Shown: piece by piece, positions 41,099-53,145 of the stretch | Layout: the number at the start of each line of letters is the position of its first letter | Numbering within the stretch: position 1 is the first letter of the stretch | Assembly (NCBI GenBank): GCA_013399895.1 | Contig: VXBA01005490.1 | Coordinates: 453,541 to 517,540 of the forward strand | Reading direction: 5' to 3' | Source: Serilophus lunatus | Taxonomy: Eukaryota > Chordata > Aves > Passeriformes > Eurylaimidae | Length of the DNA: 64,000 nucleotides | Notes under the pieces: generated by a model | The model's database searches: none | Seen by the model: the letters and a program-made list of their open reading frames with translations, nothing else | What the model was told of the DNA's origin: nothing | Program-made: the position numbers and the translations under genes

Positions 41099-41861
41099 AT
41101 GTACTTGTCAAATCTATCTTGACAGAAATTATTCATGCTCAGAGAAAAAAAATAAAAAAGGTAATCTCCAGCTTAAAACATAGATATTAATTGAGAATAT
41201 GCTGCTATGACAGAAGAAGTGTTTACTGTCAATTAGTATTTATTGTTGAAGAGCTTGAAAAACATCACTCCTCAGAAAATGATCTCCATCAGGAAAGTTT
41301 TTTTGGATAGCTGCTATATTTGGACAGCAGAAGTGTCTGCTGTCTATGATTATATCTTCCCTGTCAGATAAACAAATATCTGTTATACCAGAGGCTTATT
41401 TGCTAGCTGACCTGTAAGGCGAAACTTGATATAGTTTTGTGGAGAAAATTAGAACAGATAGACAGTTGACAGATGACTATTTCATTATAAGATTGTCTTC
41501 ATTGTCTCCATTGTGCAACACTGCAGCAAACAGTTTATCAGTGGTCCTCCTATGAGGCTTTCACACCCCTGTTCTGCAGTGAAATCACATCTCTGGCACC
41601 TACTGACAACCGATGTTGGTAGCACTGCACAGAGAGGCTGCAAAACATCAGTTTTTGTCAGGCATGCAGGTAGAGGTAGGAGTCTGAGTAAGACTGTGAA
41701 GAGACATGGAGCCTAAATTACAATAGGAGTGATGAACTTTCCATAAGGTAAATGAAAGCTCCATTTAGGGAGCATTTCAGCATTTCGAAGTTGCAGCTGT
41801 GGTGCTGCTTTTCAGAGTTATGCCGAAATTCCGTATTTGCTTGTTCTGAAAGCCATGTGAA

Positions 41862-42258
41862 GAGTGACTGAGGGAGCTGGGGTGGTTTAGCCTGGAGAAG
41901 AGGAGGCTCAGGGGAGACCTTGTTGCTCTCTACAACTACCTGAAAGGAGGTCATAGCCAGGTGAGTGTCAGTCTCTTCTCTCTGGCAACCAGTGGCAGAA
42001 CAAGAAGACACAATCTCAAGCTGTATCAGAGGAGGTTTAGACTGGATGTTAGGAAAAACTTTGTCACAGAGAGAGTGATTTGCCATTGGAATGGGCTGCC
42101 CTGGGAGATGGTTGAGTCACCATCCCTGGATGTGTTTAGGAAGAGATTGGATGAGGTACTTAGTGCCATGATTTAGATGATGGGATGGTGTTAGGTAATA
42201 GGTTGGACTCGATGACCTCAATGGTCTTTTCCAACCTTGTTGATTCTGTGACTCTGTA
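41862..42258 (+). mobile_element. CR1 LINE 3'-end fragment
   Basis: This is a sense-oriented, 5'-truncated CR1 of about 400 bp. It opens with GAGGGAGCTGGGGTGGTTTA, carries the CTGGAGAAGAGGAGGCTCAG block, and ends at GATTCTGTGACTCTGT. Frame 41961-42176 is open and contains RLDVRKNFVTERV and MVESPSLDVFRKRLDE, the same C-terminal ORF2 segment as the copy at 40.5-41.1 kb. Termination is close to the expected ORF2 stop. The catalytic core is missing. It lies about 760 bp from an inverted relative. Confidence 0.92.
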
Positions 42259-45058
42259 TGACTATTAATGAAGTCCTTTTAATTTCTTGCATTGTCTTTT
42301 CTCCTGTTTTGTGTTCTGAGGGTAAAACTTTACTGCATATGTAAACATTGGCTCTAGAAGACAAAAAATGTTTGAGAAAGCATAATGCAATTTTAAATTG
42401 TATAAAATTCCAATATGTAATTTTAGTAAAAGAAAGGAGTACCATTTAAGCTGCCCTGGATGTTCTGTCCAAAAGATTTAAATTATAAAGTAAGTATTAC
42501 CTATTAGAAAATAAAAACAATGTAAAGTATAATTGAAATTATCATTCATATAAAAAAATTGTTGACATTTCATAAAGGTTATTATGTCACAATATAACTT
42601 ACCACATTTATAGCTTTAGGATATCAACTATCTCTAATCATGGGTACATTTGAACTGTTATTTAAATTTACTAACTTTAACGATTATTGGGAGATTCTAA
42701 TGACTTAATTCCTAAACACTGATCTTCAAAATTGTGTAATTTTGGTGTTTCAATTTCTTTTTCTTTATGATCTGCTGTGAGAATGATTAGAAGATGATAG
42801 AAACTTTAATTGTGTTATCATTAAGTGCAATGATTCACCATATCTTCATACCATTCTAACTCCGGTAAATGCCTATTGAATCTGGAGTACCATAAATTGA
42901 TGTGTTATTTGCTATATATGCATTGCTTGGTGTGCATACCGTAAATTGTGAATATGGGAATAGATTCTAGACCAAAGCATTTTTATCTGGGATCCACTCA
43001 TTTCAGTAGCAAGAAAAATCCCAGCAGAACTGAGACACTGAAGTAAACTTCTTCGGTTGGAAACAAAATAGATTTATTTTTTTCCTGCAAGTGCTAGTTC
43101 TACCATGTGATCTACTATTGATTTTGTTTTTCACCTTAGCAGAACCTTACACCCTCAATCCAGAAAATATGACTGTTACAAATACATCATTTTGGACAAA
43201 ACCAAGAAGAAATATTTTGGAATGTTAATTTTTTGACCATCTGAATTACAGTGTCACAGCTTGTTTTGAAGCTTGCTGAGCAGCATGTTTTGCTAAGAGC
43301 AACTTTTTAAATTATAGACCAGCATCTTGCTTTATTATCATAACCCAATAGATGGATCAGCATGTTACTATTTTTAATGTGGGCAATGGAGAGAAGAGGA
43401 AAAGAAGTATTTTAATGTTTTGGAACCCACACTTGTCCAGAATGGGAAACAACTACTTCACTAACTCTATTGGAAATGATTAGCAAGATGAAAATACAAT
43501 AAAATTAATGGTAGCAGCACACTAGATCTATGTTTTGTATTATTTTTGCAAGACTTCCAGTTAAAAAGCAGCACAAATCATTCTAGTGACAGTATTTATT
43601 GAAGTTGGAGAGAGAAAAAGCCTTGAAGCAAAAAATAGGAAGGCCATGGTCATTACTTCCATTTGCTGCTCTTTCAGCCACTCATTTAGCTGAAACCAAA
43701 AATGTGTATGTAATAGAATTGAGAGGACAGAAAAGAAAATGTTATTATTGGTATGAAATAAAGCTGTCACAGGCATATGTATTTTAGAAAGCTGATGTTT
43801 AGTATTATTTCTTTAAATCTTAAAGGATTATTTTATTAAATATTTTTTCCAGCTTAACTGTTACATTTCTCATAAATTTCCCTGATCACTTTGAAAAAGT
43901 AAATGATTACCATTGATCTGACATTATAGATGGAAGAAATTATAGAATATATACACTTCACATTACAGTATTGAAAGTGCCATTTTGATACTAAGCAGTA
44001 GTAGGATTTTTAAATATAATATATAGACTCATATTCCCATCCTTCCCATCCCCTAAATCAGCAGTATGTTCAAATTTTTCTTCATCTTCCCTACATGATC
44101 CAGATGAATCGCTGTAGTGTAAAACTGTGGACATAATGTCTGTAGTAACATCTGCCTATGTAAAAGCCTAAAGAAACTTATGGTGCTGCAGAAGCAGCTT
44201 CCTACTTAGGATTCCTTTCCTGCCTTTTTATATTCTTTTGAAAATATGAAGTAATGCATAATATTTAAACAGACTGTAGAGTGAGCGAAAACAGAAGCCT
44301 TGCTTTGCTTGGGTTTTCTGTGACTAAGTACCCCTGATCCAGGGAGTTTGTCAGTGAGATTTGTGCTGTGGGAAAGTACGTAGGATTTTTCAGTACTCAA
44401 TTTCAGCATTTAAGTACTTTTGGTTTCATTGGGAATATTTATTTCTTCATAAGGGAGAAATAATTTTGGTTATGCCGAATGTTATTAATACTTTATTCAT
44501 TACTCTTTAACCAGAAAAATAATTCTCAGTACTTGTGTATGAAACACAACTGGAGCACTTCTTTAATCTGTAGATGCGAACGTGAATATTTGCTGGTTTT
44601 GTACAAGGGTATGTTCATATTTTACGTAGAAGGAGAAGAAGAAAAAGGTCGTGACTAAGATTCTGAGGAAAGAGAGAATGTGATATGTGTCAGATTTCTA
44701 GATTACAGTAATTGCCTGTAATGGGGCCACATTTTCAAAATGCTTTTTGTTCTATTTCTAAAGTCCTGTCCATTACTCAGTGGACTTCTTCCAAGTACAG
44801 GTGTAGTGGCGTACTAACTGCAAGGGTAGAAATGTAAGGAGTAGGAAAACTGTGTCGTGGAAGTTTGTTTACAATTGCTAAAGAATAATTAGATACTTTT
44901 TGACTCTTGTCATTTGTCTTATTAGATAAACTGTACTTTGGAAACAAGCTAGCCGCTTATAAACTTTCCCAGCTATGTAACTTCATAAAGTATACCACTA
45001 TGTCAAAGCACTTCCATTAACCCTCTGACTGGTGCTCTTCTCTTGGCTTTGATTGCAG

Positions 45059-45266
45059 CACCACACAGAAGCACCTAGCCCATCATTGCTACCCCCATCA
45101 GCTTTACCATTAGATGTATTAAACAATGCTGTTGCTGGATTCAGTACTGTGGAAGACCTTATCCGGTATCTTGAACCAGATCGGTGGCAACTGGATTTGG
45201 AGGATTTGTACAGGCCAACGTGGCAGCTTCTTGGAAAGGCATACATTCATGGGAGGAAGTCAAGAG
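45059..45266 (+). CDS. PDGFC: PDGFC exon 4: hinge between CUB and growth factor domains
   Basis: The exon encodes 69 residues (human-equivalent 166-234) plus the first base of Val235. It starts HHTEAPSPSLLPPSALPLDV and contains the highly conserved DLIRYLEP and LDLEDLYRPTWQLLGKA segments. It ends HGRKSR, the basic activation site where tPA-type proteases release the growth factor domain (family knowledge). The acceptor is TTGCAG to 45058 and the donor is GTAAAT from 45267. Phase 0 on entry and phase 1 on exit fit the flanking exons. The first two residues (HH against human QF) and the AFSTL/GFSTV region are the variable parts. A TTG at 45053 is in frame but lies inside the acceptor. Confidence 0.97.
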
Positions 45267-48200
45267 GTAAATTACTCTTCTGTCTGACCTTGGAGCTTTC
45301 TAAGGGTATGATTTCTCATCAAAGAAACAGTAATTAAGAGATTATTCACCTTGAATTTTGGTTCCAAAAAGGAATGTGTTAGAAATACAGTAGATACCAT
45401 TCTTGTTAGCTGTTCTTACTATTCTATTATTTGAAAAAGAACAATGACTAAACACAAAATGTAAAAGAATTTATGGGGATAAAGCAGTAAGGGGGATTAA
45501 AAAAGAAAAAAAAAAGAACCAAACAGGGTAGTTTCCTATAGGGAACGAGAGAGGTCTTCATTTCCACAAAGTAGTAGGGCATCTTGATGGGGTAATGTAA
45601 TCAGACTTTGTGGGTTTATTTATTTATGGAGGGCAGAAACTTTATTTTTTGTTCAAAGTAGGTAATTTCTTACACTTAATCTATTCTGTGAACAACTGGT
45701 TTATTTCCATAGAATTGTTCCAGTCTCTACACCAAATGAATTGAGAGCAATTGCCTAACTGTTTCTCTTTGATGTTATCTTATGAAATCCTTGTGTCCAT
45801 GTCTGGTTTGTCATACAGTTGTCAACTTCATTAGATGTAAAGTAGATTATGTTTTCAAAACTTGTAGAGCTATTTTTCAGCAAGTTGTTTTCTTCCATCT
45901 GCATTTGTCACTCATAAATTTCCCACTGCATATCATGCAGATGCTACCCACTATTTCATGTTCATGGATTCCATGTGGATGGATAGCATGCAGGCAATAT
46001 CACCTTCCTTGCCCACCATACAGCATAAAAATGAAAACATATGAGGATAACTGAATAAACTTCTCTGCTGACAGAAGCAAACTTTTTACCCTACCTGTAT
46101 TGCTGTAGCTGTACTCACAGTACCTAATCAGGAGCCAGAGAAGAGGAAGTATCTGTAAAAGCTCTCAGCAATGGACTATACCTCTCAGATAGTCATTTAA
46201 CACTTTCTTAATTAAAGAGATTCAGTGTTTGCCATAAGCATTCAATAAGTGGAAGAAAAACAAAATGTAATTTGTTAAACCTTACATAATCTAAAATGCA
46301 AGTGTTGTATAACATTTGTATAGACAAAAGCAGCTCTCTGAAAGACATATCTTAGAAGGCAAATATCAGAGTAAATCTTTAAAAGACCTTTAATTAGATG
46401 CCAACATAGATTTTCAAACTGAATAAACATATCATGGTGTTGCCACATTCATCTTGGAGACCACCCTCAGACTGCATTACCAAGTCTGCAATGCAATAGC
46501 CTTAGGTAGAAAATTTGTCCAGTTGAGATGACATAGTATTAACTGTTGATCTGTTCAATAGATAGGAAAAGTAAACTTTTTTTTATCCCTTCTAATTTTT
46601 CTTTTTTTTTTTTCTTCCTACCCATGTTATTCCTTCAAGTAGCATGCTTGCTGTATTTCAAAACCTTTTAAAGAAATGTTTGGGAGAAGTGCATGCCCTA
46701 AAATTTTTATGTTTTCTCAAACTCTTTGATTCCATGATTAGATCAGTTTCATTTTTACAGTGTTTCAGTGTAAAAGCTAAATTACTGTCCAGCTTTCATG
46801 ATCATGTAATTAAAATTGTATGTTACTTTATGGAGGGAAAAGAAATGTCCTCTACTCCTACTTAATAATTTGTATGAAAAAGACTATATTTAGACAACCT
46901 AAATTCCATGGAACTGTCTGTGATGTTTTCTCTGGATAAAGCGCTTCCAAAAACGTCGAGCCAGGAAAGAAGACACACCAAGTGCAGAGGCTTTGATGTC
47001 TAAATATAGTACTAAATTCGTTTATAATATTAAACATACTTAAAAATAAGATCTATTTTCAAGCAAAAAAAAAATTTCCCATTGCTTCCCATTGAAATCT
47101 ATGTATAATCATTAGATCACATTCTGACGCCTGCTTAAGAAGAAAAAAATAGTCACAATCAAACTACAGTCCTTAGCAAATGCTTTTTTTCATACAGTTA
47201 TGTGACTTTTTTTTTTTTAATTTCTTGCTTGAGATTTCGTAACAGCTCATATGGTAGAAGCCAGTAAGAAACTCACACTCCCAGGAACATCTTCAAAGTG
47301 CTCAGGAATGAAAACCATTCTGCTGCTATCTGTTCTCACACATAAGGGCCCCAACCAGAATTTAAGTAGTTTTGTGGACATTCAGAGCTGCGTCCAGCTG
47401 AAAAAAATTGTAAAGTTTCCACAGGATATCCAGTACATGTCCCAGAAGATGCCAGACAATTGCATTGCCAGTCACAGAACACAGTTAACTTCAGGCTAGT
47501 GTGAACATGAGTTAGTTCAGTTGTATGTGCCAGTGAAGGCACACTTTCAAAATACACTTTCCTGTAGGCCTACCTGTATCTACATTTTTTTCTCCCTTTT
47601 TTTTCCCTTCTTTCCTTACTTTTATTTTAGTATTTCTCATTTGTGTGCTACTGCAGGCCTTCCATTCCTCCTGAGCTAGTGTTAGACAAAGAAATCCTGA
47701 CTGTTGTGTCAAACATGATACATGAGTGGAAGCCAAGTTGAAGGAGTGTTTAAATGTTCACGTTATAACAGGTACTGTAACTCAGTACACTTGGGAAATC
47801 TACATAACCTTTTATTGTGGTTAAGTAAACACTTTTAAGGGAATATATACATTCTCTCATCTAGCTTCATGCCCACAGTGTGCTAAAATAAATTTTGAAC
47901 AGACAGCTACTCTTTGAAAAAATAACAGCTTCATTCACACACTTCAAAGTAGTGATTATATAAGCACTAGATAAATTTGCCACAGACCTTTTAATGAAAT
48001 TGAATTACATAAGGTAGGGGCAAGAGTTCATGGTGAGGTATCATAATAATATACCTTAGTACATATTAAAGCATGGAAATGAACCATGACATTTGTTCAT
48101 CTCTCCTGAAACCTTTTGCCAACAGTATGACACACTGAAAGATACCTGCTAAGAGCTGACTGTGTGTTCCACGGAAACCTTTTAAAATTCATGTTGCAGG

Positions 48201-50659
48201 TCTGAGGGTTTCAGTTGAAATTCATTCCAATTTTGTGACACAATGCGCAACATACTTATTTTAGTGTATTGTCCTTTTCTCTGTTAAAACTGTAGCTAGC
48301 ACTGTAGCTATTGATGCATTCCTCTGCTGTTGCCAGAAGGTAGAAGGTAATGGAGAAACACACCACCACGCAGTCATCTCTGTCTCACTGGTCAGTGGGC
48401 TTGCTGGAAGAGGTGTCAGTGCTCAGCTTCTACTTTGAATATCTCCTGGTGAGGGGCTGCACATAAACTTAGCTTCTTCAAATTCACTGTTCCAAGCATA
48501 TCAGTCTCTGCAGAAACAATCTACTAGTAGAAAGTATTAGCAGAAATAGAATTTCTCACATTGTTTTTTAGGTGTTTTATCCTCACACAGACAGTTCACT
48601 TATTATATGTTTGAAAACTTAACAGAAGAAGTGCTCCATTCCTGTTCATAGTCCTTAATTAATGGGGGTAGACATGTCCACCCCTCTAAATGACTCAGCC
48701 CAGAGCTATTAGCTGATCAGAAAAGCTTAAATAATTTCTGATTTCTCACAATGAATCTATCCCCTGGAAGTTCTGTCTCTCTTTTCCTTTGCTCCCTTCT
48801 CAGCTTTCTCCAAGGAATGCTTTTGCCATGTGGGAGGCAGGCTGGTGTCCTATCAGTAACTTTATTGGAGTTATTACACACTACTCCCTCTTAAAAATCA
48901 GTTTGTTTATTTAGGAGCCTATGTTAACCTGATAGTGATGGAATGAAGTGCCCCAGCTTGGCATTCACTGTAAGTGCAAGAAAAGAAAAGGCTTTAGTGT
49001 TTAATTGACTTTCCACAACAATAAATCCTTACTTCTGGATGCTAGTATATGGACATGGATATTGCCTGCAAAAGAAATGTTTGAAGACACATGGACTGAA
49101 ATTCCTTCCCAAAGATCTGCTCCTGAGATAGTACCACTGAGCATTTCTCACAGAGAAATGCAGCTTCTAAATTCCCTTTATTTCTTATGTTTTTAAATAG
49201 AATTAAGAGGTATTATCTTGCCTTGATAGGCTGAAGTTCTCCTTGATGACCTCTAGAGGCTCTTTATGAAGTCAGTAGGGAGGGAAAAATGGTATTTCTC
49301 TAGAGAGTGATTCAGATAAGAAACTTATTTTAGCTTTATTATGTGTCTTTTTATTTAAGAATGAACAACAACAACTATAAAGTATTCTTAAAGTAATATC
49401 AACACACTAGATGTTTTTTCCCATAATTTCTTCTTGATTAAAATTTCTTCTTGGTTAAAATTCTTTGTCGCTTTTTTTAAGGCTTCTATTTCAACTGTCT
49501 CAAAAGCCCTATTATCATAGTGTTATCTTTTTCTATTTTGTTCAGTTATTTTTACCAGAGAGAGTATCCCTGTGAATAACACTTTACTTCTGTTCCTTAA
49601 TAATAGGTCTAGAGAAAATCAGTTCAGACAAAAGATCCCGGATCATGATGATTATAGCTTGACTTTTCTGAAATAAATAATTTTACATTACTTTTTACTT
49701 TTTTTTCAGTCTTTTCCTTTATTTTTTCCCCCCAATTTTAACTGCTTCTTTCAAGGCCTGTTATTTCTTGACTGTGCAGCTAAGGTGAACCTAAAGAAGC
49801 CTGTCCTGTTTCAGAGCTTTTCATGAGCTTGCTGTTCAACCATTCACATTGTGAATTTTGAGTGTAATACAGTGGAACCAGCTTATAGGAAAACTGGTGC
49901 CAAACATTAATATCTTTAACTTACACTTCAAATGGAACTTTTTGTTTGAGACATATCAAGAGAAAATGAAACCTAGGGAATCGATAGAAATTCATATATA
50001 TGCTGCTGTTAAGGAAGAGGAGAGAAAATGGAGCTCACTAACAGTTGTATAGATACACGGTCTTGTGCACGTATTTATTCTGTGCAGGATTTGCTGATGA
50101 TGACAACTTCTTGAGTTCTTAGTGCATAAAAGTGACTTCTGCTTAGATATGAATGGTTTGATTCTGTCTTATACTTAACATCACCCTTGCAAAGAAACAA
50201 TAATTGAAGTTTTAGCAAGTTTGGATGCTTTGTGCAAATGAATTAAAAATGTGTTTGAAATTTTCCAGGATTCTTCATTGCATGTGTGTGTTTCTCCAAT
50301 CCAAAATGATTATAGTAGAGCAACAACAGAGCTCAGAGTATTAGTGTGAGCAAAAGGAATTCCATTAGGGTTCATTTAATAAAACATATCCTGAAACATA
50401 GTAGCCGAAGCTTGCTTTGTTAATTTTGAACCAGCTTTGCCAGAGTTATAAAATAATTGGTGAATATTACTATGCAATGATCATTCCATTTAGGTTACAT
50501 GGCATTCATATAAGTGCAGTATTATACTTTTAAGCTAGACCTGTACCACCTGGACAAAAATGAACCTTTCTCATGGGTCCTGCACTGCTGAAGTTGGTTT
50601 ACCAACAAAGAACTTGGATTGCAAATCAGAAAAACACTAGTTTCTTTATCTTTTTGCAG
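45267..50659 (+). other. PDGFC: PDGFC intron 4 (5.4 kb)
   Basis: This intron has a GTAAAT donor and a TTTTTGCAG acceptor. It is AT-rich, with short T runs near 46.57-46.62 and 47.20-47.22 kb and a pyrimidine-rich stretch near 47.58-47.63 kb. I recognise no interspersed repeat or extra exon. Open frames are all below 95 codons and domain-free. Confidence 0.88.
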
Positions 50660-50877
50660 TGGTTGACCTCAACCTGCTCAAGGAGGAGGTGCGGCTGTAT
50701 AGTTGTACTCCTCGCAACTTCTCAGTGTCACTGAGGGAGGAGCTGAAGCGAACTGACACCATCTTCTGGCCACTGTGTCTCCTGGTTAAACGTTGTGGTG
50801 GAAACTGTGCATGTTGTCAACAGAGCTGCAATGAGTGCCAATGTGTGCCAACCAAAATCACCAAAAAATACCATGAG
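50660..50877 (+). CDS. PDGFC: PDGFC exon 5: core of the PDGF/VEGF growth factor domain
   Basis: The exon completes Val235 (G|TG) and then encodes 72 residues of the cystine-knot domain. It begins VDLNLLKEEVRLYSCTPRNF and contains the PDGF signature LVKRCGGNCACC followed by CNECQCVP. Nine of the twelve cysteines of the growth factor domain lie here. The extra residues between CGGNC and the next conserved cysteine (the NCACC arrangement) are typical of the PDGF-C/D branch and absent from PDGF-A/B. The acceptor is GCAG ending at 50659 and the donor is GTATGT at 50878-50883. The exon ends on a whole codon (GAG of KKYHE). FWPLC stands where human has FWPGC; this position varies in the family. Confidence 0.97.
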
Positions 50878-51497
50878 GTATGTACTTGTTTTACATTTGC
50901 ATTTTTGGAAATACCGAAAGCCAGTTAAGGTGGTTTTCTTTTACTAAACAAATGCATCAATATTACTTTTTTATAATGTACTACACTTTTAATACATATT
51001 TTTTAGCATTTTATTATTACATTGAAAAAAGTAATAACTTCTTGCACTTTTCTGTGCAACTATTAATTAATTTCTGAGGTATTTATTTACTGGTGCAGTT
51101 CAAACACGTCACAACCGTAACTTGTTCTTTCTATATTGGTAGATGTCAACTTCACGGAGAAATTATATTTTTCCATTTCCAATAGTATAAATCTATAGCT
51201 ATGATTATTTATTATAGAATTATCTAATTGGGTTAACTCTACTATTAGCTCTCAAATAAAGTTAGGTAGAAATCTGAAACTGCATGACTCTTCTTTGGTA
51301 AAGCAACATGATTTAAACATGTTCAACAAGATTTAATCAATGTTGTAAAGGGCTTGAAGTAAAACCAAAAATAAAAAGAAATTAAGGTTTAATATGCTTC
51401 CTGTCATACAGTGTGTTTCCAGTGCAATCTAGTTCATAGTTGAGGTGTGTGATGAAGCACTTGCTGTTTTCTTGATACTTGGTTTCTTCCTGTTCAG
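50878..51497 (+). other. PDGFC: PDGFC intron 5 (620 bp)
   Basis: A short AT-rich intron from GTATGT to TTCAG, with a clear pyrimidine tract (TTTCTTCCTGTTCAG) before exon 6. No repeat or open frame of note is visible. Confidence 0.9.
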
Positions 51498-51614
51498 GTT
51501 CTTCAACTGAAGCCAAGGATTGGTGTCCGGGGATTGCATAAATCATTGACAGATGTACCTTTGGAACACCATGAGGAATGTGACTGTGTGTGCAAAGGGA
51601 ATACTGAAGGATAG
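51498..51614 (+). CDS. PDGFC: PDGFC exon 6 (coding part): C-terminus of the growth factor domain
   Basis: The exon encodes 38 residues and a TAG stop at 51612-51614. It starts VLQLKPRIGVRGLHKSLTDV and ends HEECDCVCKGNTEG. ECDCVC provides the last three cysteines of the knot, as in other PDGF-C proteins. With exon 5 this gives twelve cysteines in the growth factor domain, the number in human PDGF-C. The C-terminal CKGNTEG replaces human CRGSTGG, and protein length from exon 2 on is identical to human (306 residues). The exon continues into the 3' UTR. Confidence 0.97.
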   Translation, partial: VLQLKPRIGVRGLHKSLTDVPLEHHEECDCVCKGNTEG

Positions 51615-53145
51615 ACATGATTTAATTGTGCTGGTATTTTTCAAAGCACATTCAATCAGTGGCTGATTCTATTATGGGGCTTGTGCATTATGTCCTTCTG
51701 TAATCTCAGTTGTTTGCTTTGGGGATCTTCCATCTTCAAGATTTACAGTGAGCTCTAAAAAGAGGAGGAGCCAAACTGGGATTATATGTTGTGTGACAGC
51801 TCTGTTTGGAGGCCCAGTGAAAGGATGGGAGAAAGGCATCAATGAGGGATTTAAAATATATGTATTGTTGTTGTCCCCACAATTTTCTTGACAATACATG
51901 GATTTATAATTTAGAAGTAGAAATAGAGTTAGAAGGATGACATCATGGAAACTTGATCCTACTGGCCGTCTCATTTCTACAGCTTCAGTGCATCTGGCCT
52001 CTGGTTGAAAACACCTGAAATCTTTCTTTCTGTGTTCAGCTACTCCTACGTACTCTAAATTAAAGCATTCTCTGTTGTATAAACTTGGGCTAAAACAAAC
52101 TGTCTTGTTCTGAATTAAACTTAATTTGTCTAATGCTGGTAGGAAGGACTGGATTTTTCCATATGCTCTAGTAAAGCTCCTGCCTTTTAGAAGGAAGACT
52201 GGACAATAACATGATCTGAGGAGGAAACCATTGAAAAGAACATCGCCTTTATTCTTGCTACTATGGCTGATGATTTTTTTGTTGGTTTGTTTGTTATTTT
52301 TTTATTGTGTACATTTTTATACTCTCCTTTTGACAGTATAACTATATGCTTTTCTAAACTTGTTAAATATATCTATTTTTACCAAAGGTATTTAATATGC
52401 TTTTTTTTTTATTACAACCTAGATCAACTATTTTTTAGCTTTGTGAGATTTTAAAGCCAGATTTATACGGTTGGAGGAACAGAGATGTGGCTACAGTGGG
52501 AAAGAGCCATGATCTCTGCAGTTTGTTTCTACATCGTGAAAAGTACAGGTTTTTTATCTAGATGCACAGTAATAACAGACAGAGATGTGTGGATGAAGCT
52601 CTAAGCTTCCTAGCTCCATGAGACTAAAAATATGAGTGACAGACAGTACTATAAGTGGTTTCAGAAGCTGACTTTAAAGATTCCCTCTCTCCATACTGGC
52701 CTTTGTTCAGGTAGGAAAGAAATGAGCATAGATAGATGCATTCTGGCTTGTTTAATTCTTTAATTTCTTGGAAGTAGAATAATCTACAATGTAAGAAAAG
52801 AAACCAGTGGCTTGTAGCCTTCATGATGCATCATGGTCATGGGAAGGCAGCCTTGCTAATGTTGAAGTGTATGGTTTTCCATTGACAGTTATAGCTGTTT
52901 GAGTACTGTTCACTCACAGGACAGTAACACTCTACAGTACAGTTTGATGAATTATGGTATTGTTCTTCTGTATGTTATATTCTTTAACCAATACACTTAT
53001 CCCACCTTATGCAAATTGAAAAGGAAACAGTAAAGTATTTTGCTTGTAAAATGCTTTAACATTATGCCTAGTTTATTTTTTTTGACTATTGGATTTTCAG
53101 ACTGTAATGAATCACAAAATAAAGTAATAATGCTAATTTTGGGAG
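51615..53145 (+). other. PDGFC: PDGFC 3' UTR
   Basis: This is an AT-rich, frame-free stretch after the stop codon. Two blocks look like the human PDGFC 3' UTR as I remember it. The first is at about 52285-52445, including TTATTGTGTACATTTTTATA and TTTTTACCAAAGGTATTTAA. The second is at about 53025-53145, including TTTTGCTTGTAAAATGCTT and the poly(A) signal region. The end is placed about 22 bases after the AATAAA. ATTAAA words at 52059-52064 and 52114-52119 could serve as earlier poly(A) sites giving a UTR of about 0.5 kb. Open frames here, such as 52263-52454, are composition artefacts. Confidence 0.85.
53118..53123 (+). terminator. PDGFC: Poly(A) signal AATAAA of PDGFC
   Basis: A canonical hexamer lies 1.5 kb after the stop, within a block that resembles the end of the human PDGFC transcript. 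A G/T-rich stretch at about 53154-53168 (ATGTTTCAGTGTGGT) suits the downstream element bound by CstF. Cleavage is expected near 53140-53150. Two further AATAAA words near 53.79 and 53.85 kb lack such context. Confidence 0.75.

Larger units (their letters stand above)
16614..45058 (+). other. PDGFC: PDGFC intron 3 (28.4 kb, the largest in the window)
   Basis: This AT-rich intron separates the CUB exons from the hinge exon. It starts GTAAGT and ends in TTGCAG at 45053-45058. It holds an ancient CR1 at about 32.1-32.5 kb, two younger CR1 fragments in opposite orientation at 40.5-41.1 and 41.86-42.26 kb, and several poly(A)/(T), AT-rich and A/C-rich tracts, listed separately. The remaining sequence has only short, domain-free open frames. 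I see no nested gene, tRNA or snoRNA with recognisable boxes. Stretches rich in TAAT motifs (for example 28.15-28.72 kb) could be conserved noncoding DNA, but that needs alignment. Confidence 0.9.
1..53145 (+). other. PDGFC: PDGFC gene, partial (exons 2-6, introns and 3' UTR)
   Basis: Five in-frame exons match platelet-derived growth factor C from human residue 40 to the stop. PDGF-C is a secreted, disulfide-linked homodimeric growth factor. It is held latent by its N-terminal CUB domain and becomes a PDGFR-alpha ligand (also acting on alpha/beta heterodimers) once proteases such as tPA or plasmin remove the CUB part. This biology is family knowledge; the sequence shows the domains and the cleavage site. 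Exon lengths are 196, 181, 208, 218 and 117 coding bases. Intron phases after exons 1 to 5 are 1, 2, 0, 1 and 0. Exon 1, the signal peptide and the promoter are outside the window. No frameshift or stop interrupts the exons, so the gene looks functional. The 3' boundary is an estimate from the poly(A) signal. Confidence 0.96.

Noticed and set aside
40694..41122. 142-codon + strand frame over the CR1
   Set aside because: It is the antisense shadow of the CR1 ORF2 frame, which matches reverse-transcriptase sequence on the minus strand.
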